Assembly (NCBI GenBank): GCA_030425395.1
Contig: JAUIAS010000030.1
Coordinates: 1 to 38,732 of the forward strand
Reading direction: 5' to 3'
From: Alphaproteobacteria bacterium
Lineage (GTDB): Bacteria; Pseudomonadota; Alphaproteobacteria; Rhodobacterales; Rhodobacteraceae
Length of the DNA stretch: 38,732 nt
In this document: one piece after another, positions 1 to 7,565 of the stretch
Layout: every line of letters starts with the position of its first letter
Position numbering within the stretch: position 1 is the first letter of the stretch
Notes under the pieces: model-generated
Told to the model about the DNA's origin: nothing
Databases searched by the model: none
Seen by the model: only the letters and a program-made list of their open reading frames with translations
Made by a program: the position numbers and the translations under genes

Positions 1-217
1 ACATAGCTGAACAACGACCCGCTCGTCTCGTCCGTCCCGCGCATCTTCACCCCCGCCGTTATCGTGCGGAGGGTGAATCATGTTCTCAAACTACTGTCGA
101 GGCGGGACTATTTCAGCGGCCTGTTAAACCATTCACGCGTTTGGCCCCATATTGGGGTGACCTCAAAGGTTCCCAAATCGCAGTCGATACCTGCCGTGGG
201 TATACGGAATGGAGAAC

Positions 218-382
218 ATGCGCTGCATGGACTGTCCGGCGGCAGATGACGACCCTGAATGCCGCAGTCAAATATGCTGTGGCAACACGCAGGATCACCC
301 ATGCTCCGATCGTTACCCTGCCCGTAACAAGAGCAGCAGCAAGAAACAGGGACGGTTTCTACACCTGAGCGGCCCGGATTAA
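218..382 (+). CDS. Possible 54-aa Cys-rich small protein
   Basis: An ATG at 218 follows TGGAGAAC, a short-spaced but plausible ribosome binding site, and opens a 54-codon frame ending in TAA. The product would have seven cysteines (residues 3, 6, 15, 20, 21, 29 plus none after), that is six in the first 30 residues in a C-x2-C-x8-C-x4-CC-x7-C pattern, an acidic DDD patch at 10-12 and a basic, serine-rich tail (SSSKK). The pattern suggests metal binding or disulfides if translated. I do not recognise a family. It is the only frame in the first 550 bases with any internal character, but chance is a real alternative. The count of cysteines is six. Confidence 0.25.
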   Translation: MRCMDCPAADDDPECRSQICCGNTQDHPCSDRYPARNKSSSKKQGRFLHLSGPD

Positions 383-499
383 GAGGCTGGGTCGCGGTCA
401 GCAATCACGGTGATCATGTCGAGGCTTCTAAAGCTGCGGCCGCAAGCGCCAGATTCGATCCCAGACCACCCGGATTTACCCCTGACGAGCTAACGATGT

Positions 500-518
500 G
501 CTTACCGTTACGGTAAGC
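500..518. promoter_or_regulatory. 19-bp palindrome, possible operator
   Basis: GCTTACCGT and ACGGTAAGC flank a single T, a perfect 9-1-9 dyad. With one wobble the symmetry extends to 496-522. The form resembles operators of MerR- or TetR-type regulators. No gene start lies within reach that would explain it; tRNA-Pro ends at 554. Confidence 0.4.
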
Positions 519-553
519 GCATTCGCAGGGGACATCTAAATCATTGAAAATAT

Positions 554-630
554 TGGTCGGAGTGAGAGGATTCGAACCTCCGGCCCCTGCCTCCCGAAGA
601 CAGTGCTCTACCAGGCTGAGCTACACTCCG
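554..630 (-). tRNA. tRNA-Pro (anticodon CGG)
   Basis: Read on the minus strand the 77-nt gene starts CGGAGTG and ends CACTCCG-A-CCA, so the CCA end is encoded. The anticodon stem CTGTC/GGCAG encloses the loop TTCGGGA, giving anticodon CGG for the proline codon CCG. The D arm (AGCTCAGCCTGGTAGAGC) and T arm (GGTTCGAATCC) are canonical. The seven-base acceptor stem is fully paired. Confidence 0.96.
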
Positions 631-642
631 AACCGTGCGCGC

Positions 643-671
643 GGGATAGCCGAGGACGGCGGCCTTGGCAA
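643..671 (-). promoter_or_regulatory. Likely sigma-70 promoter of tRNA-Pro
   Basis: On the minus strand TTGCCA (671-666) and TATCCC (648-643) are separated by exactly 17 nt and end 12 nt before the tRNA 5' end. Position and spacing fit, the -10 is only a partial match. Confidence 0.4.
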
Positions 672-720
672 TCCCTCAATTCGCCTTCCGCAAGAGGCCC
701 TTGCAGGGCAGTCTTGAGGT

Positions 721-748
721 CCGGTGCCCAACGTTTGCCGGGCACCGG
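721..748 (-). terminator. Hairpin after leuB
   Basis: CCGGTGCCC and GGGCACCGG form a 9-bp stem with a 10-nt loop just past the leuB stop codon at 757. No T-tract follows on the minus strand, so termination may be weak or the hairpin may only stabilise the mRNA 3' end. Confidence 0.4.
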
Positions 749-756
749 CAGGATCG

Positions 757-1860
757 TCAGAGGCTGGCGTCCAGCTTGGCAAGAATGGCGTCACCCATTT
801 CAGTGGTGCTCACCGGAGTCGCACCTTCTTCTCCCAAAAGGTCCGCCGTGCGCACGCCATCGGCCAGAACCGCTTCGACCGCGCGTTCAACCCGGTCGGC
901 GTCCTCTCCTGCATCAAAGGAATACCGAAGGGCCATTGCAAAGCTGAGGATGCAGGCAATCGGATTTGCTTTGCCTTCTCCCGCGATGTCGGGGGCCGAT
1001 CCGTGCACCGGTTCATAAAGCGCCTTGGGCCGACCGTTTGCCATGGGTGCCCCGAGAGACGCGGACGGCAACATGCCGAGGCTTCCAGTCAGCATCGCGG
1101 CGGCGTCTGAAAGAAGGTCGCCAAAGAGGTTGTCAGTGACGATGACGTCGAATTGCTTGGGCCAGCGGCACAGCTGCATCGCGCCAGCGTCGGCGTACAT
1201 GTGCGACAGTTCGACTTCCGGGTAATCCTTGGCCACCTCGGTCACAACCTCGCGCCACAGAACGCCGGACTCCATGACGTTGGCCTTTTCCATCGAACAC
1301 AGCTTTTTGCCGCGGCGCATCGCCAGTTCGAACGCCGACCGAGCAACGCGATCAATCTCGCTTTCGGTATAGCGCTGGGTGTTGATACCGACCCGTTCAT
1401 TGCCTTCTTCGATGATGCCGCGCGGCTCGCCGAAATAGATGCCCGAGGTCAGTTCGCGCACGATCATGATATCCAGACCGGCCACCACGTCTTTCTTGAG
1501 AGATGAGAAATCAGCCAGCGCGTCAAAGCACTGCGCCGGGCGCAGGTTGGCGAACAGGTCCATTTCCTTGCGCAGGCGCAGCAGGCCGCGTTCGGGCTTT
1601 ACGCTGAAATCCAGAACGTCGTATTTCGGGCCACCCACGGCTCCCAAAAGAACCGCATCGACCTCCTGGGCCTTGGCCATCGTGTCGTCATGCAGCGGAG
1701 TGCCATGCGCATCGTAGGCCGATCCGCCAACAAGATCTTCGCTCACGTCGAAAACAAGTCCGCGCTTTTCACCGAACCAGTCGATGATGCGCTTTACCTC
1801 GGTCATGACTTCGGGACCGATCCCGTCACCGGGCAGTATCAACAGTGAAGGGTTCGTCAT
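757..1860 (-). CDS. leuB: 3-isopropylmalate dehydrogenase
   Basis: Cytosolic NAD-dependent oxidative decarboxylase that converts (2R,3S)-3-isopropylmalate to 2-oxoisocaproate, the third step of leucine synthesis. The protein begins with the family's [10 protein letters not shown] strand, carries [14 protein letters not shown] in the substrate-binding region, the YADAGAMQL and [15 protein letters not shown] segments with catalytic and Mg-binding aspartates, and the NAD-binding [16 protein letters not shown] loop. The length of 367 aa is normal. Two ATGs lie in tandem; AAGGAGG is 5 nt from the second and only 2 nt from the first, so I chose the second. It is separated from leuC/leuD by about 4 kb of unrelated genes, and a hairpin follows it. 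Confidence 0.97.
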   Translation of the reverse strand: MTNPSLLILPGDGIGPEVMTEVKRIIDWFGEKRGLVFDVSEDLVGGSAYDAHGTPLHDDTMAKAQEVDAVLLGAVGGPKYDVLDFSVKPERGLLRLRKEMDLFANLRPAQCFDALADFSSLKKDVVAGLDIMIVRELTSGIYFGEPRGIIEEGNERVGINTQRYTESEIDRVARSAFELAMRRGKKLCSMEKANVMESGVLWREVVTEVAKDYPEVELSHMYADAGAMQLCRWPKQFDVIVTDNLFGDLLSDAAAMLTGSLGMLPSASLGAPMANGRPKALYEPVHGSAPDIAGEGKANPIACILSFAMALRYSFDAGEDADRVERAVEAVLADGVRTADLLGEEGATPVSTTEMGDAILAKLDASL

Positions 1861-1933
1861 CATGGCCTCCTTGAATATGACGGATGGGGCCTAGCGCGGA
1901 CAGGACACGGGGTCAATACGCCTGCGGCCCTCT

Positions 1934-2842
1934 TCAGGCTGTGCTAAGGATCAGTTGCCGCCGCAGTCCCGCTTCGATGGCGCACCAGACACGATCAATC
2001 CGGGGGACATGCCGCAGGCGTTCGTGCACTGCCAGCCAGACCGGCAATTGGGGAATGTCGAACGGAAACGGGATTTCGACGATGTCGTGCTGGCGCAGGC
2101 AGGGAATGCGGGGCGCAAACCCAATCCCGCACCCGGCCTGAACCAAGGCCCAATAGGCGGCCTGATTGTCTGTGCGAACGGTGAACATGTCGGGCGTCAT
2201 GGCGATGCCATGCTCGGCCATCAGGCGCAGCATCCTGTCGTCGCGGTCATAGCCTACGATATCGTGCTCGCCGTAATCGTCGAACCGTTTGGGAAAGCCT
2301 TTGCGTGCGATATAGTCCCGCGTCGCGTATTGCGCGATATCCATATCACAGATGTGCCGCCGGATCAGTTCAAGCTGAGTAGGGGGATACATGCGCACGG
2401 CGATATCTGCCTCGCGAAACAGCAGGTTTTCGCTATCGTCCGAGGGGATCAGCACAACATCAATTCCGGGTTCGTCGCGACGCAGATCCGCGATGATTGC
2501 TGGCATTACATAGTGCGACATGAACACGCTGGCAGTGATGCGAACGGTGCCGGACACATCGCCCGTCAGCCCCTGGGCCGCGATGCCAAAACGATGCGCG
2601 GCGGCTGCGATATCGGCGGCCAGCGGGATCAGCCGCGTGCCTTCTGCCGTGGGTGCCAGTCCGCGCGGGTGCCGTTGAAACAGCGATACCCCGAGTTCCT
2701 GTTCCAGCAGTCGGATATGGCGGCCAACCGTTGGTTGGCTCAAGCCCAGTTCGGCCGCCGCCCCGGAAAGCGATCCTTCCCGGGCGACAGAAAGGAAACT
2801 GTGGGTGAATTCAAGAGAGGGCAGGGGGCTCTTCTTATCCAT
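1934..2842 (-). CDS. LysR-family transcriptional regulator
   Basis: A 302-aa LysR-type regulator. The N-terminal winged helix-turn-helix is visible at about residues 8-66 (FLSVAREGSLSGAAAELG, SQPTVGRHIRLLEQELG, LFQRHPRGLAPTAEG). The rest is the two-lobed effector-binding domain, with the typical GCGIGFAPRIP segment near the end. It is divergent from the epimerase gene at 2936, the usual arrangement for a LysR gene and its target, so local regulation of that gene is likely by inference. The effector is unknown. An upstream in-frame ATG at 2863 would add seven residues; neither start has a good ribosome binding site, and I took the one nearest the helix-turn-helix. Confidence 0.9.
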   Translation of the reverse strand: MDKKSPLPSLEFTHSFLSVAREGSLSGAAAELGLSQPTVGRHIRLLEQELGVSLFQRHPRGLAPTAEGTRLIPLAADIAAAAHRFGIAAQGLTGDVSGTVRITASVFMSHYVMPAIIADLRRDEPGIDVVLIPSDDSENLLFREADIAVRMYPPTQLELIRRHICDMDIAQYATRDYIARKGFPKRFDDYGEHDIVGYDRDDRMLRLMAEHGIAMTPDMFTVRTDNQAAYWALVQAGCGIGFAPRIPCLRQHDIVEIPFPFDIPQLPVWLAVHERLRHVPRIDRVWCAIEAGLRRQLILSTA

Positions 2843-2903
2843 GCGAAAATGTATGCCAAACATAAAAAGCTATGCAATATATTATATCGCCTCGTCCACG
2901 TAT

Positions 2904-2926
2904 CTTTCACTGGAAAAGAGTGAAAG
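2904..2926 (+). promoter_or_regulatory. Inverted repeat in epimerase leader
   Basis: CTTTCACT and AGTGAAAG flank a 7-nt loop, giving an 8-bp perfect hairpin or dyad. The second arm runs into the AAGGG ribosome binding site of the gene at 2936. It could be a protein operator or an mRNA hairpin near the ribosome binding site. Confidence 0.4.
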
Positions 2927-2935
2927 GGCACAAAA

Positions 2936-3901
2936 ATGAAGACAGCGTTGGTTCTTGGAGCAAGTGGCCGGTTTGGCCGGAACATGGCAATCGCGCTCAG
3001 GGCGCGGGGATGGACGGTGCGGAATTTTCGGCGTGGCGAAGACAGGCTCGAAGATGCCGCGCGCGGTGTTGCGTTGATCGTGAACGCGTGGAACCCACCT
3101 TACCCGCGCTGGGCGTTCGAAGTGCCACAATTGCACGCAGACGTGCGTCGCATCGCGCGGGCCACGGGGGCGACGGTTCTGATCCCGGGCAACGTCTATG
3201 GCTTTGGTCAGCAACCCCAGATGCCATGGCGTGAAGGCACCCCGCAGTTAGCCACCGGCAGCCTCGGGCGCATCCGGCTTGAGATGGAACGCGCCTATGA
3301 GCGCGACGGTGTCCGAACGATCATCCTGCGGGCGGGCGATTTCATTGATACCGAGATGTCGGACAACTGGTTGGATCGGGTCATTCTGTCCAAGCTGGCC
3401 AAGGGGCGCATCATCTGGCCCGGCGATCCTGATGTGCCCCATGCATGGGCCTACTTGCCCGACATGGCCCGCGCGGCGGTTGATCTGGTCGAGAATTCCG
3501 CCAATCTCGATACGTTCTCAACCGTGCATTTTCCGGGCTATACCCTGAGCGGTCGGGAGATCGGGGACTTGGCCGGGGCGGCTCTTGGCACATCGCTCGA
3601 AGTGCGGCGCATGGCATGGTGGCCTCTGCAGATTGCCCGCCCGGTTTGGCCAATGGCCCGCTATCTTTTGCAGATGCGGTATCTGTGGTCGTTGCCTCAT
3701 GCGCTGGCGTCGGATCGGTTTGACAACTTGCTGCCCGGATTTCAGTCGACGCCGCCAGAGGTTGCCATCGCGGCGGCGGTTGCGGCAATTGAGGGCAAGG
3801 CGATGTCGGCCCAAACCAGACCGTGGCGGCCCGCGTCTGGGCTGGATGGCCAAACGATACCGGCGTCGGTCACGATCAGGCTCGATGAGGGCAAGACGTA
3901 A
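2936..3901 (+). CDS. NAD(P)-dependent epimerase/dehydratase family protein
   Basis: A 321-aa atypical extended short-chain dehydrogenase. The Rossmann nucleotide-binding motif is at the very start (LVLGASGRFGRNMA, residues 5-18, the GxSGxxG form). A PGNVYGFG segment near residue 87 stands where the catalytic Tyr of epimerases usually lies, and HAWAYLPDMARA resembles the conserved C-terminal substrate region. The substrate is not deducible. Start: ATG with GAAAGGG 7 nt upstream. It is divergent from the LysR gene. Its last 53 codons (3742-3901) are antisense to the C-terminal coding part of the EEP gene on the other strand; the tail contains the family-like LLPGFQSTPPEVAIAAA, so this end looks genuine. 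Confidence 0.85.
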   Translation: MKTALVLGASGRFGRNMAIALRARGWTVRNFRRGEDRLEDAARGVALIVNAWNPPYPRWAFEVPQLHADVRRIARATGATVLIPGNVYGFGQQPQMPWREGTPQLATGSLGRIRLEMERAYERDGVRTIILRAGDFIDTEMSDNWLDRVILSKLAKGRIIWPGDPDVPHAWAYLPDMARAAVDLVENSANLDTFSTVHFPGYTLSGREIGDLAGAALGTSLEVRRMAWWPLQIARPVWPMARYLLQMRYLWSLPHALASDRFDNLLPGFQSTPPEVAIAAAVAAIEGKAMSAQTRPWRPASGLDGQTIPASVTIRLDEGKT

Positions 3902-4839
3902 TCCACACGTTGGCGGGGGGGCGTGACCGTGTCCCAATCCACGGTCGCGCGCCCCTTTGCGCCTTTGGGGGCGGGATCAATCAGGCGCGGGTCGGAGAGC
4001 AGGGCCGCAAGGGCGGCGCGGTTCCCCACGCCAAGATCCGGGTCCATGTTTGCAACCCCAAGGATCGCAAAACCCGCAAACGGCTCGATCCCAAGTCTAC
4101 CGTCCAGATAGTGCTGCCAAAATGAAATTTCATCGGCATTGCGCAGCCCGTTGCGGTCTTCGGGCCCGTCAAAGACCGGGGGTGTGGCGTGAAATGCCAG
4201 TATATCCAGTCGCCCCGCTGGCGTCGCGATGGGGGCAATCCAGTGCCCTGTTGTTGACAGTCGTTGCGAAGCGCGTGCTTGCCGGGATGGAAAGGGCGTG
4301 CCATCTGCATGAACAGGCAGCCGCGCGTCGGGCAGATGCGACCAGATCATCGCCGTGAAATCATGCGCGCTATCTGTCATTATTGGAAATCGGGACAACA
4401 GGGCCATTGCCCCCTGACCTCGAAAATCGCCATATCCCTGACCGTCGTCAGGCAGGGAAATGCGGCCATCGCCGTCAAGGTCAATCTCAGCGATCATTCC
4501 ACGGTTAGAAGGCGGAGCAAAGAAAAAGGGATAGAGCAATCCGGCATCACTCAACCTGTCGCGCAATGCGGTCAGGGCGCGCGTCTCGGCGTCATGGTCG
4601 ATGCCTTGCAACAGCAAAACATCCGCATCCGCCAGCACGATCGTGGCAAGAGCTGCGTCGATGTCCGGGGCTTGGCCCCGGGTGATGTCGCGCAGGAGCA
4701 AACCCGGCCCGTTGCGGTCGAGTTCGGTGTGAAAGGTGGCAATGCGGATGGTGTCGGTGGTGGCGGCCTTTTCGGTGCCCGTTGCGGTCGCTGGCAAAGC
4801 CCAGAACAGCAGAACCGCACAAGCCGCCGCGCGGATCAT
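3742..4839 (-). CDS. Endonuclease/exonuclease/phosphatase family protein
   Basis: A 365-aa exported protein of the EEP superfamily. Residues 1-20 form a signal peptide ending ATATG. The core includes RIATFHTEL (strand 1), DADVLLLQGID (the metal-ligand region, Gln-Gly in place of the more common Gln-Glu), LAFHATPP, LGVANMDPDLG (where families usually have GDFN) and the terminal RHGLVWADIAL with the catalytic His. DLDGDGRISLPDDGQGYGD near residue 120 looks like an EF-hand-type calcium loop. The substrate could be a nucleic acid, sugar phosphate or lipid. Its ATG overlaps the TGA of the upstream membrane-protein gene as ATGA, so the pair is probably translated together. The Gln-Gly and Asn-Met-Asp variants make catalytic activity less certain. 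Confidence 0.85.
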   Translation of the reverse strand: MIRAAACAVLLFWALPATATGTEKAATTDTIRIATFHTELDRNGPGLLLRDITRGQAPDIDAALATIVLADADVLLLQGIDHDAETRALTALRDRLSDAGLLYPFFFAPPSNRGMIAEIDLDGDGRISLPDDGQGYGDFRGQGAMALLSRFPIMTDSAHDFTAMIWSHLPDARLPVHADGTPFPSRQARASQRLSTTGHWIAPIATPAGRLDILAFHATPPVFDGPEDRNGLRNADEISFWQHYLDGRLGIEPFAGFAILGVANMDPDLGVGNRAALAALLSDPRLIDPAPKGAKGRATVDWDTVTPPRQRVDYVLPSSSLIVTDAGIVWPSSPDAGRHGLVWADIALPSIAATAAAMATSGGVD

Positions 4840-5678
4840 GCCGTTTGAACCGTTTCCTCAAGGGCTTCGGCATAGGTGCGGCGCCGTTTGGTTTCTATCA
4901 TGCCTGCGATACGCCCCAGCGCGATACCTCGCATGATCATGCTGGCAGGCAGAAGGGACCATGCCGTCATGGTCCAGATCAGGGTCAGTGGATTGCGCAG
5001 CAGATAGGGGTCGATTACCTCGGACAGGTGGCGGACAACCACCGGGATACAGAAGGGCAACAGGATACCCAAAACGATATTGATCCGCCCGTCGCGGGTC
5101 ATCCGGGCAACCACGTCACCACCGGCTGTCGGGTCGAACAGTGGCAGATTGGTCCAGACGTTGAAGGCCGATTGATCGACGTTCGGCCAGCGCGCGCCCC
5201 GCACCGATGCCAGAAAGATCAGCACTGCGATCATGCAGATGACATAGGCCATACCGGCCGCGCCCCGGACTGAGTTGTAAAAGGCGACATCGGCGTCAGG
5301 GGGCAGCATCAGAACGATCAGGCGCACCGGAGAAAACGGAAAATCCAGAACCTGACCAACAAGAAGACCGATATGGGACACGAATACTGTCAGGTTCGAC
5401 GGGCTGAAATCGTGCCGCGCCAGAAGCGTCAGGGTAAAGATGGAAAATGCCACCGCAGCAAAGCGCAACCGGTTGATCGGTGGTGCGTCACGAAATTCGA
5501 TAATGCTGGGATAGTGTGAGTTGTATTCGATAAAGGTCAAGGATGCTGCGACGATGCCCAGAAATACGATCAACTCAGGGGGAAAGCTACTCTGCGAATG
5601 CAGAGCCAGCGCCGGCACGATGGCCAGCAAACAAACGAGAAACGCGCGAAATAGCGCGCCTGAGATACATCCAAGCAC
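4836..5678 (-). CDS. Conserved multi-pass membrane protein, unknown function
   Basis: I do not recognise a named family. The 280-aa product has about six hydrophobic segments: two near the start (ALFRAFLVCLLAIVPALAL, LIVFLGIVAASLTFI), then FAAVAFSIFTLTLLA, a region around VFVSHIGLLVGQVLDF, MAYVICMIAVLIFLASV, and two in the last third (INIVLGILLPFCIPVVV, LIWTMTAWSLLPASMIM). I chose the GTG at 5678 because AAGGA precedes it by 9 nt; the frame runs further upstream but that extension is hydrophilic and has no ribosome binding site. The stop overlaps the start of the EEP gene by 4 nt (ATGA), suggesting that the membrane protein and the exported EEP protein act together. Confidence 0.75.
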   Translation of the reverse strand: MLGCISGALFRAFLVCLLAIVPALALHSQSSFPPELIVFLGIVAASLTFIEYNSHYPSIIEFRDAPPINRLRFAAVAFSIFTLTLLARHDFSPSNLTVFVSHIGLLVGQVLDFPFSPVRLIVLMLPPDADVAFYNSVRGAAGMAYVICMIAVLIFLASVRGARWPNVDQSAFNVWTNLPLFDPTAGGDVVARMTRDGRINIVLGILLPFCIPVVVRHLSEVIDPYLLRNPLTLIWTMTAWSLLPASMIMRGIALGRIAGMIETKRRRTYAEALEETVQTA

Positions 5679-5754
5679 TGTTTGTTCCTTCAACCTGGAC
5701 TGACGTGATACGTGCCACGCCGTTGTTCCAACTTGATGCCGCGTTCGGCGGTCT

Positions 5755-5790
5755 GCCTCAATCTTGACACAATCTTGCCCAGATTGAGGC
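5755..5790 (-). promoter_or_regulatory. 10-bp inverted repeat, possible operator
   Basis: GCCTCAATCT (5755-5764) and AGATTGAGGC (5781-5790) are exact inverted copies 16 nt apart. On the minus strand CAAGATTG also occurs twice as a direct repeat about one helical turn apart. The site lies 77-112 nt upstream of the GTG start at 5678, a fitting distance for control of the membrane protein/EEP pair. Confidence 0.45.
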
Positions 5791-5947
5791 TGCGGCTCAA
5801 GCGACGAGTTCAGCAAACCGCTGATTTATGGCGAAATCTTGGAAAAACTGGTGCGACTTTGCATCAAGGCACCGTGCCGGATCTGTGCAATCGCAGATAT
5901 TGTGGCCGCCAATGGTCCAGCCACAAGAGGGCGCTCGGCCCGAAATG

Positions 5948-5980
5948 GGCAGGCCACCCGGTTTAGCGGGGCAGCCTGCC
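5948..5980 (-). terminator. Strong hairpin after leuD
   Basis: GGCAGGC and GCCTGCC form the base of a long stem-loop with further pairing inside (ACCCGG against CGGGGC, imperfect). It begins 12 nt past the leuD stop. The T-tract is clearer on the plus strand (TGTTTTAT) than on minus, but no plus gene precedes it, so leuD is the likely client. Confidence 0.55.
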
Positions 5981-5992
5981 TGTTTTATCGGG

Positions 5993-6598
5993 TCAGACCC
6001 AGGGACGTTGTGCGCTGGCCGCTGCTTCGAATGCGTCGATTGAGGCAGCTTTTTCCATGGTCAGGCCGATATCGTCCAGCCCTTCAAGAAGGCAATGCTT
6101 CTTGAATGAGTCCACTTCGAAGCCAAAGGTTTCTCCGTCCGACGTTGTGACGGTCTGTGCTTCGAGGTCGATGGTCATGCGCGCGTTTTCGCCTTTTTCG
6201 GCATCTTTCATCAGCACGTCCACAACGTCTTGTGGCAGAACGATGGGAAGAATGCCGTTCTTGAAGCAGTTGTTGAAGAAGATATCGGCAAATCCGGGGG
6301 CAATGACGCAACGGATGCCAAAATCCTTGATCGCCCAAGGCGCGTGTTCGCGCGACGATCCACAGCCGAAGTTGTCACCGGCAATAAGGATTTCAGAGTT
6401 GCGATACTGGGGCTTGTTCAGAACAAAATCGGGGATTTCGTTGCCGTCATCGTCAAAGCGCATTTCGTCGAACAGGTTTTTGCCAAGGCCGGAACGCTTA
6501 ATCGTCTTGAGGAACTGTTTGGGGATGATCATGTCCGTGTCGACATTGATCAACGGCATGGGGGCTGCAATGCCGGTGAGCTTTTCGAACTTTTCCAT
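5993..6598 (-). CDS. leuD: 3-isopropylmalate dehydratase small subunit
   Basis: Small subunit of isopropylmalate isomerase, which with LeuC isomerises 2- to 3-isopropylmalate in leucine synthesis. The 201-aa protein has the aconitase swivel-domain signature: an N-terminal [17 protein letters not shown], then [21 protein letters not shown] around residues 70-90, and [20 protein letters not shown]. The start at 6598 follows AAGGAGACACGAA; an in-frame ATG 12 codons upstream has no ribosome binding site and would add an unrelated basic stretch. It lies downstream of leuC with one glycosyltransferase gene between them. Confidence 0.97.
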   Translation of the reverse strand: MEKFEKLTGIAAPMPLINVDTDMIIPKQFLKTIKRSGLGKNLFDEMRFDDDGNEIPDFVLNKPQYRNSEILIAGDNFGCGSSREHAPWAIKDFGIRCVIAPGFADIFFNNCFKNGILPIVLPQDVVDVLMKDAEKGENARMTIDLEAQTVTTSDGETFGFEVDSFKKHCLLEGLDDIGLTMEKAASIDAFEAAASAQRPWV

Positions 6599-6672
6599 TT
6601 CGTGTCTCCTTTGCGGGGGCCGCCGAGCGGCCATTTGGGGTTTGCGCGGCTGTCTGTGGCCGGGCGTCCGGG

Positions 6673-7536
6673 TCAGGTCAGGGCAGTTTCGGCGGTGATG
6701 CCGTCCTCCGCCCCGTCAAGGCCATTTGGTTTGAGGTCGAAGCGGTCGAAATCAAATCCGATTTCGGCCGCAAGATCGGCCACCACGCTACCGCTCATGG
6801 GGCGGCGCACGCGATGCGGACGCCTGAGAGCAGAACTGTATATGTGGCCGGTCAAGGTTTTGTCGGTCATCCAGTTGCGGGCCTCGCCCCTTGGGCTGAA
6901 ATAAAGATCATTCAGCGCCCAAGGCACGGGGTTGAGAACCGTATAGGGCAGCGCGTGCCGGTCTTCGCCGGTTTTGCGCAGCATCCAAGTCAGCGCGCGC
7001 GGGCCAAGGGCCGGATTGACAAGGCGCGTGGCCTCGAGAAGCCGGTCCTCGGGGGCCACCTTCATCACCTTGCGTTCGACCCAAGGGGCCAGCCATTCGG
7101 GAACGTAGGTCGGGTCGGCGAAGCGATCGACAAGCGCCGCGAGGCTTGGCGAAGATTGCGGCAGGCACAAGACCCCGTTGTTGATGTCCCGGCCCGGAAA
7201 TTCCTTGCCGACGAGATATCCGTCGAACAGGTCCAGCGGTGCCAGACACAGGACATCAAGGTCCACCCAGATGGCACCCGTCGCCCGGATCATGTTCAGC
7301 CGGAAGATATCGGCAAACACTGCCGGGCGTGCCCGGACAAGGAATGCGTCATCATAGGCAAAAACGTCTCGTGCCGGGCGCATGGTGACACCGGCAATAC
7401 CGGGGTTGGGCAGGTCATCGGTGTGATAGAGCGTCACCGGATGACCGCGCGCGGCAAAGGACGCCAGCGACAAGTGGCCAAGCCACCCGAGACTGTCGCC
7501 GACCCAGAGGGTCGCAATATGCGGCAGTGCCGCCAT
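6673..7536 (-). CDS. Glycosyltransferase with DXD motif (GT32/OCH1-like)
   Basis: A 287-aa glycosyltransferase resembling the 'sugar-binding region containing DXD motif' group (GT32/OCH1-like). It begins with [20 protein letters not shown], a typical start of this group, followed by [10 protein letters not shown]. The metal- and nucleotide-sugar-binding [13 protein letters not shown] lies near residue 85-97 and is preceded by [15 protein letters not shown], as in the family. Donor and acceptor are unknown; no other polysaccharide gene is nearby. It starts 29 nt after the leuC stop and ends 74 nt before leuD, so it should be cotranscribed with the leucine genes. The longer open frame upstream is antisense-like and overlaps leuC, so I start at 7536, although the ribosome binding site (GGCGGGCG) is weak. 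Confidence 0.85.
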   Translation of the reverse strand: MAALPHIATLWVGDSLGWLGHLSLASFAARGHPVTLYHTDDLPNPGIAGVTMRPARDVFAYDDAFLVRARPAVFADIFRLNMIRATGAIWVDLDVLCLAPLDLFDGYLVGKEFPGRDINNGVLCLPQSSPSLAALVDRFADPTYVPEWLAPWVERKVMKVAPEDRLLEATRLVNPALGPRALTWMLRKTGEDRHALPYTVLNPVPWALNDLYFSPRGEARNWMTDKTLTGHIYSSALRRPHRVRRPMSGSVVADLAAEIGFDFDRFDLKPNGLDGAEDGITAETALT

Positions 7537-7565
7537 GCCTATGTCGCCCGCCTGCCCAAGGTGCC

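Larger units (their letters stand above)
1..553. other. Gene-poor stretch next to tRNA-Pro
   Basis: I see no protein family in this stretch on either strand. Open frames here are short, lack good ribosome binding sites and contradict each other. Recognisable items are a 13-bp palindrome (CCCCA-tat-TGGGG, 145-157), a small Cys-rich ORF at 218-382, and a 19-bp perfect palindrome at 500-518. The stretch lies on the 3' side of the tRNA-Pro gene, the usual side for integration of mobile elements, but I find no copy of the tRNA 3' end in it and no integrase. Confidence 0.5.
5679..5992. other. Non-coding gap between leuD and the membrane-protein gene
   Basis: No gene is supported here. The gap holds a 10-bp inverted repeat upstream of the membrane-protein gene and a strong hairpin after leuD, both listed separately. 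An open frame from 5828 on plus has no ribosome binding site and runs antisense into leuD. Confidence 0.6.

Noticed and set aside
421..480. tRNA-like remnant (ATTCGATCCCAGACCACC)
   Set aside because: The T-loop-like TTCGATC is present but flanking bases do not pair into a T arm or acceptor stem.
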